DNA of 64,000 bases from Syntrophus sp. (in: bacteria) (lineage in GTDB: Bacteria > Desulfobacterota > Syntrophorhabdia > Syntrophorhabdales > Syntrophorhabdaceae). Shown here in pieces: positions 51,064 to 59,838 of this stretch. A model generated the notes under the pieces. The model did not search any database, was not told the DNA's origin, and worked only from the letters and a program-made list of their open reading frames with translations. The stretch is from positions 1 through 64,000 of the forward strand of contig PNOM01000006.1 of the NCBI GenBank assembly GCA_013824835.1, written 5' to 3'. Position 1 is the first letter of the stretch; every line of letters starts with the position of its first letter. A program made the translations under genes and the position numbers.

Positions 51064-52778
51064 TGGGCCGAACATTTGATCCTATCACCCTTGAGATACT
51101 GTGGCGAAGACTGATTTCCATCGTGGATGAGGCAGACAGCAGCGTTGCCCGAACAGCATTTTCGAGTCTCCTTCGGGATGCTCACGATTATACCTGCATG
51201 TTTACTGACAGGTTAGGCAGGGAACTGGCCCAGGGAAGTTTTGCAACCCCCGGTCAGTCAGGAGCCATGGCTTTGGGGATAAAAAATCTCGTCAACAAAT
51301 ACCCTATAGACCATTACCAGCCTGGCGACGTATTCATTACCAATGATCCATGGGCTTTGGCAGGCCATTTGAATGATGTGTGCGTCATGAGCCCCATTTT
51401 CTACAAAGATCAGCTTGCTGCCTTTACTGCCTGCGTCTTTCATCACTCGGACATCGGCGGCCGCGTTGCCTCGGATAACCATGATGTCTTTGAAGAGGGC
51501 CTTTTTATCCCCTTTGTGAAGCTCTATGACAAGGGGGTCCTCAATGAGTCGGTCCTGGATATGATCCGGTGGAATGTTCGGACCAGGGATGAAGTGATCG
51601 GGGATATACGGTCCCAGATTGCAGCAAACCACGTGTGTGCAGACAAGGTTCGGCAGATGCTTGAGGAGAGCGGCCTCGACAACCTCGATGACCTGGCGGA
51701 CCAGATTATCAGTCTTACCGAGAAGAGCATGAGGGAGGAAATCGCAAAGATCCCTGACGGTGTCTATCGGGCTGAAGGCAAAATAGAACAGATGAAGGGA
51801 AAAGAGGATATTGTGATCCGGGCCAAGGTCGAGATAAAGGGAAGCGATATTATCGTGGACCTTGACGGCACTTCAGGCCAGGTTGACTGGGGCGGCAACG
51901 TGGTCTTTAATTTTACCTTTGCCTATGTATTCATGGCAGTTAAGAGTATGTTTGCCCCTGATATCCCCAATAACGACGGCTGCGCAAGGCCCATACAGCT
52001 CTTTGCCCCTGAGGGGACGGTAGTGAACTGCAAGTTTCCTGCAGCGGTGGCTGCACGGATGGGGGTAGGCCATTTCCTTACAGAGGTCATTTACCGGGCC
52101 CTCTCCGATGTTCTCCCTAACCGGGTGATTGCAGGCTCCGGGGGCACCCCTGCGGCAATGAATGTCTTTTACGGTAAAAGAAAAGACGGGAAACCATGGC
52201 ATTCCGTGATCATCAGAGGGGGCGGCATGGGCGCCGGCGCTGCAAATGACGGCAATTATGTCTACATATTCCCCGCCAACGGCGCAAATACACCAGTTGA
52301 AATATTCGAAAATGACACGCCCCTTATTGTGGAAAAAAGAGAGCTCCTCGCTGATTCCGGCGGCATTGGAAGGATGAAAGGGGGTCTCGGAAAAAGGGAG
52401 CTCTTCAGGATTCCTGATGACGAATATGCCCCTATACCGCCTGTTAACCTGGGCATTCAGGCAGGAAGATTCCTCTATCCGGCGGAAGGACTTTTTGACG
52501 GCAAATCCGGGACAAAGGCACAGTTCCTTGTGAACGGAACACCCGGAAATTCTTATGGATTAACCCAGTTGAAACCAGGTGATCGGGTGATCATCGACGC
52601 ACCAGGCGGGGGTGGCTATGGCAATCCCCTTGAACGGGAGCCCGAAATGGTGGCCAGGGATGTGATCGAAGGATATATCAGCATTGAAAGCGCGCGGAAC
52701 GATTATTCCGTGGCAATCGATCCCAATACCTTTGAGATAAACGTGGAAGAAACAAATAAACTTAGGAAGATCGGTTGA
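51063..52778 (+). CDS. Hydantoinase/oxoprolinase family protein, HyuB type
   Basis: 571 aa, usual HyuB length (acetone carboxylase alpha is about 200 longer). Opening DPITLEILWRRLISIVDEADSSVARTAFSSLLRDAHDYTC and later FITNDPWALAGHLNDVCVMSPIF and DAPGGGGYGNPLEREPEMVARDVIEGYIS are family signatures. It forms the catalytic complex with HyuA. Its last codons (IG and stop) run into the 9-bp repeat array, whose unit GATCGGTTGAGTAAGGTGAG is repeated downstream. Confidence 0.88.
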   Translation: MGRTFDPITLEILWRRLISIVDEADSSVARTAFSSLLRDAHDYTCMFTDRLGRELAQGSFATPGQSGAMALGIKNLVNKYPIDHYQPGDVFITNDPWALAGHLNDVCVMSPIFYKDQLAAFTACVFHHSDIGGRVASDNHDVFEEGLFIPFVKLYDKGVLNESVLDMIRWNVRTRDEVIGDIRSQIAANHVCADKVRQMLEESGLDNLDDLADQIISLTEKSMREEIAKIPDGVYRAEGKIEQMKGKEDIVIRAKVEIKGSDIIVDLDGTSGQVDWGGNVVFNFTFAYVFMAVKSMFAPDIPNNDGCARPIQLFAPEGTVVNCKFPAAVAARMGVGHFLTEVIYRALSDVLPNRVIAGSGGTPAAMNVFYGKRKDGKPWHSVIIRGGGMGAGAANDGNYVYIFPANGANTPVEIFENDTPLIVEKRELLADSGGIGRMKGGLGKRELFRIPDDEYAPIPPVNLGIQAGRFLYPAEGLFDGKSGTKAQFLVNGTPGNSYGLTQLKPGDRVIIDAPGGGGYGNPLEREPEMVARDVIEGYISIESARNDYSVAIDPNTFEINVEETNKLRKIG

Positions 52779-53046
52779 GTAAGGTGAGTGAGTTGAGTAA
52801 GATGATTCGGTTGAGTAAGGTGAGTGGGTTAAGTGAGTTGAGTAAGAAGATCGGTTGAGTAAGGTGAGTGGGTGAGTGAGTTAAGTAGGGAAAAAATAGA
52901 TGACAAATCTCCCCCTGCCCCCTCTTTAGCTAAAGAGGGGTGACTCCTCGTTAAAGAGGGGTGACTCCTCCCTTTAAAAAAGGGAGGCTGGGAGGGATTT
53001 CCTCACTTACCCTACTCACCTTACTCAACTCACTTAACCGTAGTCA
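52774..53046. repeat. Inverted 9-bp repeat arrays flanking a MITE-like element
   Basis: Left array (52774-52890) is built from nonamers such as GTTGAGTAA, GGTGAGTGA, GGTGAGTGG and GTTAAGTGA. The right array (53001-53046), read on the minus strand, gives GGTTAAGTGA, GTTGAGTAA and GGTGAGTAG, so the arrays face each other. A 25-bp segment including the end of hyuB (52766-52790) is repeated at 52847-52871. It fills most of the 287-bp gap before the ligase gene. Confidence 0.75.
52905..53000. mobile_element. MITE-like palindromic element
   Basis: Ends AAATCTCCCCCTGCC and GGCTGGGAGGGATTT are imperfect inverted repeats. The interior has a 21-bp tandem duplication (TAAAGAGGGGTGACTCCTCG at 52931 and again, last base changed, at 52952). 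No coding capacity. Belongs to the same broad class as the repeat inside hsdR at 17922. Confidence 0.65.
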
Positions 53047-53065
53047 ACAGAGGAGGAGGCGATAG

Positions 53066-54364
53066 ATGGAAAGAACATTCGACACAACGGCGAAAACAGA
53101 GAAGGAGTTACAGGCCCTTCAGCTTGAGGGGCTGAAATGGACGGTAAACCACGTCTACAACGGCTCGGAAATATACAGAAATAAATTCGATGAAAAGGGC
53201 GTAAAGCCTGGCGATATCAAGGTCCTTGATGATATCAGGAAGCTCCCCTTTACAACCAGCACGGATCTGAAGGACGGCTACCCCTTCCCCCTGAGAAGCG
53301 TTCCCTTTGAGAAGGTTGTCCGTATTCACGCCTCAAGCGGAACAACAGGAAAACGGAAAGTCCTCTGTTATTCTGCAAAGGATGTGGACGACTGGGCAGA
53401 GATGTTTGCCCGGTGCTACTCCTACGCAGACTGCACCGCAGAGGACAGGATACAGATCGCCGTAGGATACGGGGTATGGACTGCAGGGTGGGGTTTCCAG
53501 AACGGCTGTGAACGGTTCGGCGCCATGTCAATACCCATCGGCCCCGGAAACACCGACATGCAGTGTCAGTTCCTCGAAGACTTCGGCACCACGGTTCTTT
53601 GCTGTACTGCTTCAATGGGGCTCCTTATGGCTGAAGAGATCGACCAGAGGGGTCTTAAGGGAAAGATTGCCCTCCGGAAGATGATTTTTGGCTCTGAAAG
53701 GGCAAGCGATGCGATGCGTACGAGAATATCGGAACTTTCCGGTGTAAGTTTTGATCAGCTATTCGATATACCGGGCATGACCGAACTCTACGGACCCGGT
53801 ACAGGCCTTGACTGCAGGTACCACAGGGGGATTCACTACTGGGCCGATTACTATATACTTGAGATTCTGAACCCGGACACCCTGGAACCTGTTCAGCCGG
53901 GAGAAGTGGGGGAGATGGTCGTCACCACACTGAAAAAAGAGGCTGCACCCCTTATCCGTTACAGGACAAGGGATCTGACAAGGCTGATACCCGAAGTATG
54001 CCCCTGCGGGAGTATTATGCCCATGCATGACAGGATTCTTGGCAGATCCGATGATATGTTCATATACAAGGCAGTCAATATCTACCCCAGCCATATCGAC
54101 CAGATACTCTCAAACATCAAAGGGGTGGGAAGCGAATATCAGATTGTCCTCTTCAGGAAGGAAGAGAGAGGCAAAGATCATATGACCCTCAGAGTTGAAA
54201 GGCTGCATGATTCACACCACCATGAAGACAAGCATCTGGGGAAGGCTGTAGAGCACGCCATAAAGAAACAGATACTGGTAAGCTGTGATGTAGAGATCGT
54301 TGACCACGGGTCATTGCCGAGGTCGGAACGGAAAACAAAAAGGGTGTTTGATAATAGAGACTGA
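53066..54364 (+). CDS. Phenylacetate-CoA ligase family protein
   Basis: 432 aa, typical PaaK length. AMP-binding P-loop HASSGTTGKRK (about 90-100), GVWTAGWGFQNGCERFGAMSIPIGPGNTDMQ, LYGPGTGLDC and RYRTRDLTRL-(C-rich)-PCGSIMPMHDRILGRSDDM, all typical of PaaK, with the smaller PaaK_C domain at the end. It activates an aromatic acid (phenylacetate, benzoate derivative or aroylacetate) with ATP and CoA. It lies between HyuAB and the molybdenum hydroxylases, fitting aromatic catabolism. Confidence 0.88.
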   Translation: MERTFDTTAKTEKELQALQLEGLKWTVNHVYNGSEIYRNKFDEKGVKPGDIKVLDDIRKLPFTTSTDLKDGYPFPLRSVPFEKVVRIHASSGTTGKRKVLCYSAKDVDDWAEMFARCYSYADCTAEDRIQIAVGYGVWTAGWGFQNGCERFGAMSIPIGPGNTDMQCQFLEDFGTTVLCCTASMGLLMAEEIDQRGLKGKIALRKMIFGSERASDAMRTRISELSGVSFDQLFDIPGMTELYGPGTGLDCRYHRGIHYWADYYILEILNPDTLEPVQPGEVGEMVVTTLKKEAAPLIRYRTRDLTRLIPEVCPCGSIMPMHDRILGRSDDMFIYKAVNIYPSHIDQILSNIKGVGSEYQIVLFRKEERGKDHMTLRVERLHDSHHHEDKHLGKAVEHAIKKQILVSCDVEIVDHGSLPRSERKTKRVFDNRD

Positions 54365-54370
54365 ATAATA

Positions 54371-54459
54371 GCGTAGAGCGTATAGCGGATAGCGGATAGG
54401 AAAACAAAAAGAATTATAAAGATTTTACTATGCGCTAAACGCTCTACGCTATCCGCTAC
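54371..54459. repeat. Inverted arrays of GCGKAKA heptamers
   Basis: Left: GCGTAGA, GCGTATA, GCGGATA, GCGGATA (54371-54398). Right array (54432-54459), read on the minus strand, gives GCGGATA, GCGTAGA, GCGTTTA and GCGC. The arrays are facing and can pair. Located between the ligase and the first molybdenum hydroxylase operon, just before AAAAAGGAGG. Confidence 0.8.
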
Positions 54460-54475
54460 AAAAAAGGAGGTTATT

Positions 54476-55450
54476 GTGAAAGGTTACGAATACCATAAGC
54501 CGTCCACTGTTAAAGAAGCGATTGATCTTATGGGGAGTCTTGAGAATGCGAAGTTTATTGCCGGGGGCACTGATGTGATGGTGCTGATCCGGCAGAAAAA
54601 ACTCTCCCCTGCCCATCTGATCTCACTCAGGAATATCAGCGATCTTTCCTTCATGGAGACTGCGAATGGTTTCTTCATCGGGGGCGGGGTCACCCACAGC
54701 GAGATTGTGGGCAATGAATTCATACAAAAACACTACTCTGCCCTCTCTGATGCAGCAGGCAACATCGGGTCAAAGCAGATACGGAACGTTGCAACCCTCT
54801 GCGGCAATATATGCAATGCCGCCCCTTCTGCCGACTCAGCCTGTCCCCTTCTTGTTCTTGATGCAAAGGTACTGATTGCAGGACCGGACAAGGAACGGGA
54901 GATAGCCCTCGATGATTTCTTCCTGGGACCGAACAGGACAGCTCTTGAAAAGGGCGAGATGGTAAAGGGCTTCCATATGCCCCCATTCAATGAAAACACA
55001 GGTTCCACCTATATCAAGCATACAAGGAGGGCCGCAATGGACCTCCCCATACTCGGGATTGCAGCACGGGTAACCATAAAAATAGGGGGCAGCCAAATCG
55101 GCTGCAAAGATGCCTTCTGCACCATTGACACCATCTCAAACATACTGAAACACCTTGAAGGCGAAGACCTTGTGTGCGAAGATGTGCGCATCGCCATGGG
55201 TGTCGTTTCCCCGAAACCAATAAGGGCAAAAAAGGCAGAGGCAGCTCTCTTGGGCAAGGTCGTTTCGGAAAAGCTCTTTGAGGAAATTGCAGAAATTGCC
55301 GCATCAGAGGCTCAGCCGCGAGACAGCATAAGAGGCGAGGCGTGGTACCGGCGGGATATGATAAAGGTGCTTACAAAACGGGCCCTTCTCAAATCAATCG
55401 ACCGCGTGATACGGCCTGATGATTTAATACATCCAGACAGGTTATGGTAA
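54476..55450 (+). CDS. Molybdenum hydroxylase FAD-binding subunit (first set)
   Basis: 324 aa, CoxM/XDH FAD subunit. FAD-binding motifs AKFIAGGTDVM (about 25-35) and IGSKQIRNVATLCGNICNAAPSAD are clear; the C-terminal CO-dehydrogenase flavoprotein domain follows. Unlike the second set it lacks the four Cys that carry an extra 4Fe-4S cluster. GTG start after AAAAAGGAGG. First gene of a three-gene operon for a xanthine-dehydrogenase-family enzyme of unknown substrate. Confidence 0.9.
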   Translation: MKGYEYHKPSTVKEAIDLMGSLENAKFIAGGTDVMVLIRQKKLSPAHLISLRNISDLSFMETANGFFIGGGVTHSEIVGNEFIQKHYSALSDAAGNIGSKQIRNVATLCGNICNAAPSADSACPLLVLDAKVLIAGPDKEREIALDDFFLGPNRTALEKGEMVKGFHMPPFNENTGSTYIKHTRRAAMDLPILGIAARVTIKIGGSQIGCKDAFCTIDTISNILKHLEGEDLVCEDVRIAMGVVSPKPIRAKKAEAALLGKVVSEKLFEEIAEIAASEAQPRDSIRGEAWYRRDMIKVLTKRALLKSIDRVIRPDDLIHPDRLW

Positions 55451-55460
55451 GGAGGTTGCT

Positions 55461-55928
55461 ATGAAAAAAGAGATTACATTCACACTAAATAAGGAAAAAA
55501 CAATTATGGAGGTTGACCCTCAGTGGACGCTCCTACATCTGCTCCGTGAAGTTCTTGAAATGACAGGCACAAAAGAGGGCTGCGGCTACGGCGAATGCGG
55601 GGCCTGCACCGTCATTATTGACGGCGAGGCAGTAAACTCATGCCTCTATCCTGTTATGGAAGTGGAAGGCCGTTCGGTTATGACCATCGAAGGTGTGGCG
55701 CTGAAAGACGGTAGTCTTGACCCCATCCAGCAGGCCTTTGTCGACGAAGGCGCGGTGCAATGCGGGTTTTGCATACCAGGCATGATCATGTCTTCGAAGG
55801 CGCTACTCGATAAAAAGGATAAACCGACAGAAGAAGAGATCAAAGAGAGCATCGAAGGTAATCTATGCAGGTGCACCGGTTATGTAAAGATTGTCGATGC
55901 CATAAAATCCGTTGCAGGTGGGAGGTAG
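55461..55928 (+). CDS. Molybdenum hydroxylase 2Fe-2S subunit (first set)
   Basis: 155 aa with two 2Fe-2S clusters: the plant-type N-terminal site GCGYGECGACTVIIDGEAVNSC and the C-terminal helical site QCGFCIPGMIM ... GNLCRCTGY. It relays electrons between the molybdenum and FAD subunits. Spacing of 10 bp to the preceding gene, 2 bp to the next. Confidence 0.94.
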   Translation: MKKEITFTLNKEKTIMEVDPQWTLLHLLREVLEMTGTKEGCGYGECGACTVIIDGEAVNSCLYPVMEVEGRSVMTIEGVALKDGSLDPIQQAFVDEGAVQCGFCIPGMIMSSKALLDKKDKPTEEEIKESIEGNLCRCTGYVKIVDAIKSVAGGR

Positions 55929-55930
55929 CC

Positions 55931-58216
55931 ATGGGCGATCTTAAGGTAATAGGGAAACGAATCCCGAAGAAGGATGCACCGTTGAAGACCACAGGCGCAG
56001 CCGTATACATTCAGGACATGAAGGTGCCGGGCATGCTCTATGGCAGGATCCTGTACAGTAAGTATCCTCATGCCAAAATAGTTAAAATCGATACAAGCAA
56101 AGCTGAGGCGCTTCCCGGCGTAAAGGTGGTCCTCACCGGCGCCGATGTACCCAATAATTTTAAATTTGGTTTCATTAAAGACAACCCTCCGCTGAAAACC
56201 GGCAAGGTCTTATCCACCAGAGATGAAGTGGCAGCTGTTGCGGCCATAAGCCCCGAGATTGCCGAAGAGGCCCTTGATCTTATTAACATTGAATACGAAG
56301 AATTGCCGGGTATTTTCGATCCCCTGGAGGCTATGAAGGAAGGGGCGGCAATGGTGCATGAAGAATTCAAATCGAATGTCCTCAAGATGCCCTGGAAGTT
56401 TGTCGCCGGTGATGTGGAGGCCGCGAAAAAGGCATCAGCCTTTATCGCCGAAGATACCTTCAGCACCCAGTGGGTGACACACTGTTGCCTTGGAACGAGC
56501 GGCTGCATTGCTTCCCTCGACATAAACAACAACCTCACCATGTACAGCAACACCCAGATACCGTCCCTTGCCCAGAATGACTTTCTGGAGGCACTGAAAG
56601 TCTTTGGCTTCAAGAATAAACGGGTGAGGGTTATTCAGTGTGTTATTGGCGGTGGCTTCGGCAGCAAGCTTGATACCTATGCTTACGAATACATCGCTAT
56701 CCTCCTGGCGCTGAAGGCGAGAAAGCCGGTAAAGATTGTTTTCTCCCGGGAAGACGAATTTCTCGCCACATCCCCGCGGCAGTGCACCATCACCAAAATT
56801 TCCCAGGGTTGTGACAAGGATGGCCGTCTCACCTTCCGGGAAATGGAGATGATTCTCGATAATGGCGCCTATACATCGTGGGGCGCAACGACACCTTCCG
56901 TCATGATGGTGCCTATCTCGTCACTCTACAAGGTGCCCAACATTTTTTACCGCGCCAAGTGCGTCTATACGAACAACACTTACAGCCAGGCATTCAGGGG
57001 CTACGGAAATCCCCAGGCAACCTTTGCTATAGAATCGAACCTTGACCAGCTTGCAGAAAAGGCGGGCATTGATCCTCTGGAAATCCGCCGGATAAATGCA
57101 AATGAACCGGGCGAGGTGACGCCCCAGAATTTTAAAATCACTTCCTGCGGCATGAAAGAGTGTATCGATGAGGTTGTGAACAGGCTGGACTGGAAAAACA
57201 AAAGTGGAAAACATAACGGCAGGGGTGTGGGCATGGCAAGCCTCATCCATGTCGGCGGCGCCGCGCGGGTGTACAAGTCCGATGGCTGCGGGACCATCAT
57301 TAAGGTGGACGATAACGGCAAAGTTGACGTCATTACCGGGTCTTCCGAAATCGGCCAGGGCTCCGAGACGATCATTTCCCAGATTGTCGCTGAAGTGCTG
57401 GGCATGAGCATCGATGATATCAACGTCATCAACAATGATACCGATGTATGTCCCTGGGACGTGGGCGCCCACGCCAGCAGGACCACCTTTGTGGCCGGTA
57501 ATTCTGCCCTCGGGGCAGCGCAGAAAATAAAGACCCAGATCATGGAGATCGCTGCGAAAAACCTCGGTGAATCCCCGGAAGCACTGGAAATGAAGGACGG
57601 CATCATCTTCTCTGTAAAGGATAAAGAAAAGAACATCTCCCTTGGAAAGGTGCTCAGGAAGGTCCACTACACCCTGGGCGGCAGAATGCTCGTAGCAGAG
57701 CACTTCTACGATCCGCCAAATGAAAACTTTGATCAGAACTTCAAGGGTAACCTTTCCGTAGCCTACGCCTACGGCGCCCATGGAGTGGAAGTAGAGGTGG
57801 ACAAAGAGACGGGGCAGGTGAAGATACTTAACTATATCGCCGCCCATGATGTGGGAAAGGCCTTGAACCCCATGCTGCTGGAAGGCCAGATCTACGGCGG
57901 CGGGCTCATGGGTATCGGCTATGCCCTCGGAGAAAAAATGATCTGGGATAAGGGCTATCTGAAAAATGGTACCTTCCTTGATTATAAGATGCCTACTGTT
58001 CAGGATGCACCACCGGTCCAGGCCGTCATCGTCGAAACTGACGAACAGGCCGGACCCTTCGGCGCAAAGGGCATCGGGGAACCGGGACTTGTCCCCACAG
58101 CGCCAGCCATCGCGAATGCCATTTATGACGCAGTGGGTGTGCGGATCAAGGATCTGCCCATTACCCCTGAGAAGGTGCTCGCAGCTTTAAAGGAGAAAGA
58201 AAAAGGGAACCCATAG
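55931..58216 (+). CDS. Molybdopterin-binding catalytic subunit (first set)
   Basis: About 761 aa, xanthine-dehydrogenase family. Moco-binding stretches IGGGFGSKLDTYAYE, QAFRGYGNPQATFAIES and GSSEIGQGSETIISQI are present, and the C-terminal GPFGAKGIGE keeps the catalytic Glu (E717). The segment usually reading LEP near the channel is HCCLGTSGCIA, a change of the substrate pocket. True start ATG 55931 (the longer frame overlaps the Fe-S gene). It hydroxylates or dehydroxylates an aromatic or aldehyde compound; substrate unassigned. Confidence 0.9.
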   Translation: MGDLKVIGKRIPKKDAPLKTTGAAVYIQDMKVPGMLYGRILYSKYPHAKIVKIDTSKAEALPGVKVVLTGADVPNNFKFGFIKDNPPLKTGKVLSTRDEVAAVAAISPEIAEEALDLINIEYEELPGIFDPLEAMKEGAAMVHEEFKSNVLKMPWKFVAGDVEAAKKASAFIAEDTFSTQWVTHCCLGTSGCIASLDINNNLTMYSNTQIPSLAQNDFLEALKVFGFKNKRVRVIQCVIGGGFGSKLDTYAYEYIAILLALKARKPVKIVFSREDEFLATSPRQCTITKISQGCDKDGRLTFREMEMILDNGAYTSWGATTPSVMMVPISSLYKVPNIFYRAKCVYTNNTYSQAFRGYGNPQATFAIESNLDQLAEKAGIDPLEIRRINANEPGEVTPQNFKITSCGMKECIDEVVNRLDWKNKSGKHNGRGVGMASLIHVGGAARVYKSDGCGTIIKVDDNGKVDVITGSSEIGQGSETIISQIVAEVLGMSIDDINVINNDTDVCPWDVGAHASRTTFVAGNSALGAAQKIKTQIMEIAAKNLGESPEALEMKDGIIFSVKDKEKNISLGKVLRKVHYTLGGRMLVAEHFYDPPNENFDQNFKGNLSVAYAYGAHGVEVEVDKETGQVKILNYIAAHDVGKALNPMLLEGQIYGGGLMGIGYALGEKMIWDKGYLKNGTFLDYKMPTVQDAPPVQAVIVETDEQAGPFGAKGIGEPGLVPTAPAIANAIYDAVGVRIKDLPITPEKVLAALKEKEKGNP

Positions 58217-58237
58217 ATCAATCAAACCGGTCCTCGA

Positions 58238-58273
58238 GCGGCGCAAAACCCCCCTATACAATTTGAGCGCCGC
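58238..58273. terminator. GC-rich hairpin between the two molybdenum hydroxylase operons
   Basis: GCGGCGC (58238-58244) pairs with GCGCCGC (58267-58273) around a 22-base loop, 22 bases after the stop codon. An A-run, not a T-run, follows. Possible partial terminator or processing site. Confidence 0.4.
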
Positions 58274-58349
58274 CCTGGACCTTTAAAAAAAAGGAATCTA
58301 CGTAAGGAGAGCAGTGCATGAAAAAACATTCAGTAATCAGGAGGCATAT

Positions 58350-59348
58350 ATGAGACTCCCGCCTTTTCAGTACCTGGAACCGGAAAATATCACAGAGGCC
58401 CTGTCGATGATGGATACCTACAAGGATACGGTGAAAATTATCGCCGGAGGGACAGAGGTCATCAACCATATGAAACATCGGCTCCTCAGTCCCGCCTTTG
58501 TCATGAATATTGCAAAACTGGGGGACCTCGGAGGCATCTCCGTTCTTGACCATGAAATCGTCCTGGGCGCCAGCACAACCCTTAAGGAAATCGCCAATTC
58601 GCCCGTTATAAAGGAGAAATGTAAGGCCATTGCAGAGGCCGCCTTTCAGGTAGCATCGCCGACAATTGCCGCCATGGGCACTATAGGGGGAAACATCCTC
58701 CAGAATACACGATGTATGACCTACAATCAGTCAGAGATCGTGCTGACAGGCCTTGATTCATGTCATAAAAGGGGCGGCACAATCTGTCTCGCGGTAAAGG
58801 GCAGCACACGCTGCTTCAGTGTCTACCAGGGCGATATGGCCCCGGCACTCATTGCCTTTGATGCACAATGTATACTCAGGAAAAGCGGAGCAACCCGCAC
58901 CATCCCCATCATAGACCTTTTCACCGGGAATGGCGTACAGCCTTTTTCCATAGGGAGCGATGAAATACTGACGGGGATCATCATACCGAAACAGGATGGC
59001 ACCTCTGGTTCTGCCTATAAGAAGCTCCGGATACGAGGAAGTATTGACTTCCCCCTTGTATCAGCAGCATCCGTCATATGGGTTGGAGCAGATGGGAAGA
59101 TTACGTCAAGCCGTATGGTGATCGGCGCCGCAGGTCCTGCGCCGAGGATGGTAGAAGAGGCATCCCTTGCAATCCAGGGACAATTGCCCGGAGAGATTGA
59201 CCTCGAAGCCCTGGCAGGAATGGCCTACGGGCTCACAGAAGGGGCAGACAATCTCGCCATGCCCGGGGCATACCGGAGAAAAATGGCACGGGTACTTTTG
59301 AAAAGGGCCGTTCAGGAAGCCCTCGAAGACGTAAAAAGGGGGATATAG
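58350..59348 (+). CDS. hcrB: 4-hydroxybenzoyl-CoA reductase-like beta (FAD, extra 4Fe-4S) subunit
   Basis: 332 aa FAD subunit. Besides the FAD motif IIAGGTEVINHM and GTIGGNILQNTRC, it carries four Cys at residues 122, 138, 146 and 155, the same positions that hold the additional 4Fe-4S cluster in Thauera aromatica HcrB. That cluster is a hallmark of 4-hydroxybenzoyl-CoA reductases, which reductively remove the para hydroxyl to form benzoyl-CoA. ATG 58350 follows AGGAGGCAT; a longer frame to 58314 is not needed. First gene of the second molybdenum operon. Confidence 0.88.
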   Translation: MRLPPFQYLEPENITEALSMMDTYKDTVKIIAGGTEVINHMKHRLLSPAFVMNIAKLGDLGGISVLDHEIVLGASTTLKEIANSPVIKEKCKAIAEAAFQVASPTIAAMGTIGGNILQNTRCMTYNQSEIVLTGLDSCHKRGGTICLAVKGSTRCFSVYQGDMAPALIAFDAQCILRKSGATRTIPIIDLFTGNGVQPFSIGSDEILTGIIIPKQDGTSGSAYKKLRIRGSIDFPLVSAASVIWVGADGKITSSRMVIGAAGPAPRMVEEASLAIQGQLPGEIDLEALAGMAYGLTEGADNLAMPGAYRRKMARVLLKRAVQEALEDVKRGI

Positions 59349-59349
59349 C

Positions 59350-59838
59350 ATGAAGAAGATAAAAGGATATTCCATCACCCTTACGGTAAATAATGAAAAC
59401 TATGATTTGACGGCAGAACCGAACCGTACCCTCCTCGAGGTATTGCGTGACGATCTCCATCTCACCGGCACAAAAGAGAGCTGCGGCGAGGGGGCATGCG
59501 GGTCCTGCACCGTGCTTGTTGATGATCAGCCCGTACGGTCATGTCTCACCCTTGCGGTTGCCGTGGAAGGCAGACATATTACCACAATTGAAGGGCTTTC
59601 ACAGGGAGGGGCGCTGCACCCTGTTCAGGACGCCTTTGTCGCACACCACGCGATTCAGTGCGGATTCTGCAGTCCGGGGATGATCCTCACCGCCTATGCG
59701 CTCCTCAAAGAAAACCCAAGCCCTACTGAAGAGGAAATACGGCGCGCCATATCAGGCAATGTCTGCCGGTGTACAGGCTACGCAAAAATTGTAGAGGCAA
59801 TCAAATCCTTGGCAGATCAGGGGAGGCAGGAGCGATGA
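59350..59838 (+). CDS. hcrC: 4-hydroxybenzoyl-CoA reductase-like gamma (2Fe-2S) subunit
   Basis: 162 aa with two 2Fe-2S motifs: SCGEGACGSCTVLVDDQPVRSC (about 45-66) and QCGFCSPGMIL ... GNVCRCTGY. It starts one base after the beta-subunit stop and overlaps the alpha-subunit start by ATGA. It carries electrons between the FAD/4Fe-4S subunit and molybdenum. Confidence 0.92.
   Translation: MKKIKGYSITLTVNNENYDLTAEPNRTLLEVLRDDLHLTGTKESCGEGACGSCTVLVDDQPVRSCLTLAVAVEGRHITTIEGLSQGGALHPVQDAFVAHHAIQCGFCSPGMILTAYALLKENPSPTEEEIRRAISGNVCRCTGYAKIVEAIKSLADQGRQER

Noticed and set aside
56921-57847. 308-codon minus-strand ORF opposite the molybdenum subunit
   Set aside because: Long but antisense to a clear catalytic subunit; composition (His/Val-rich) is that of a shadow frame.
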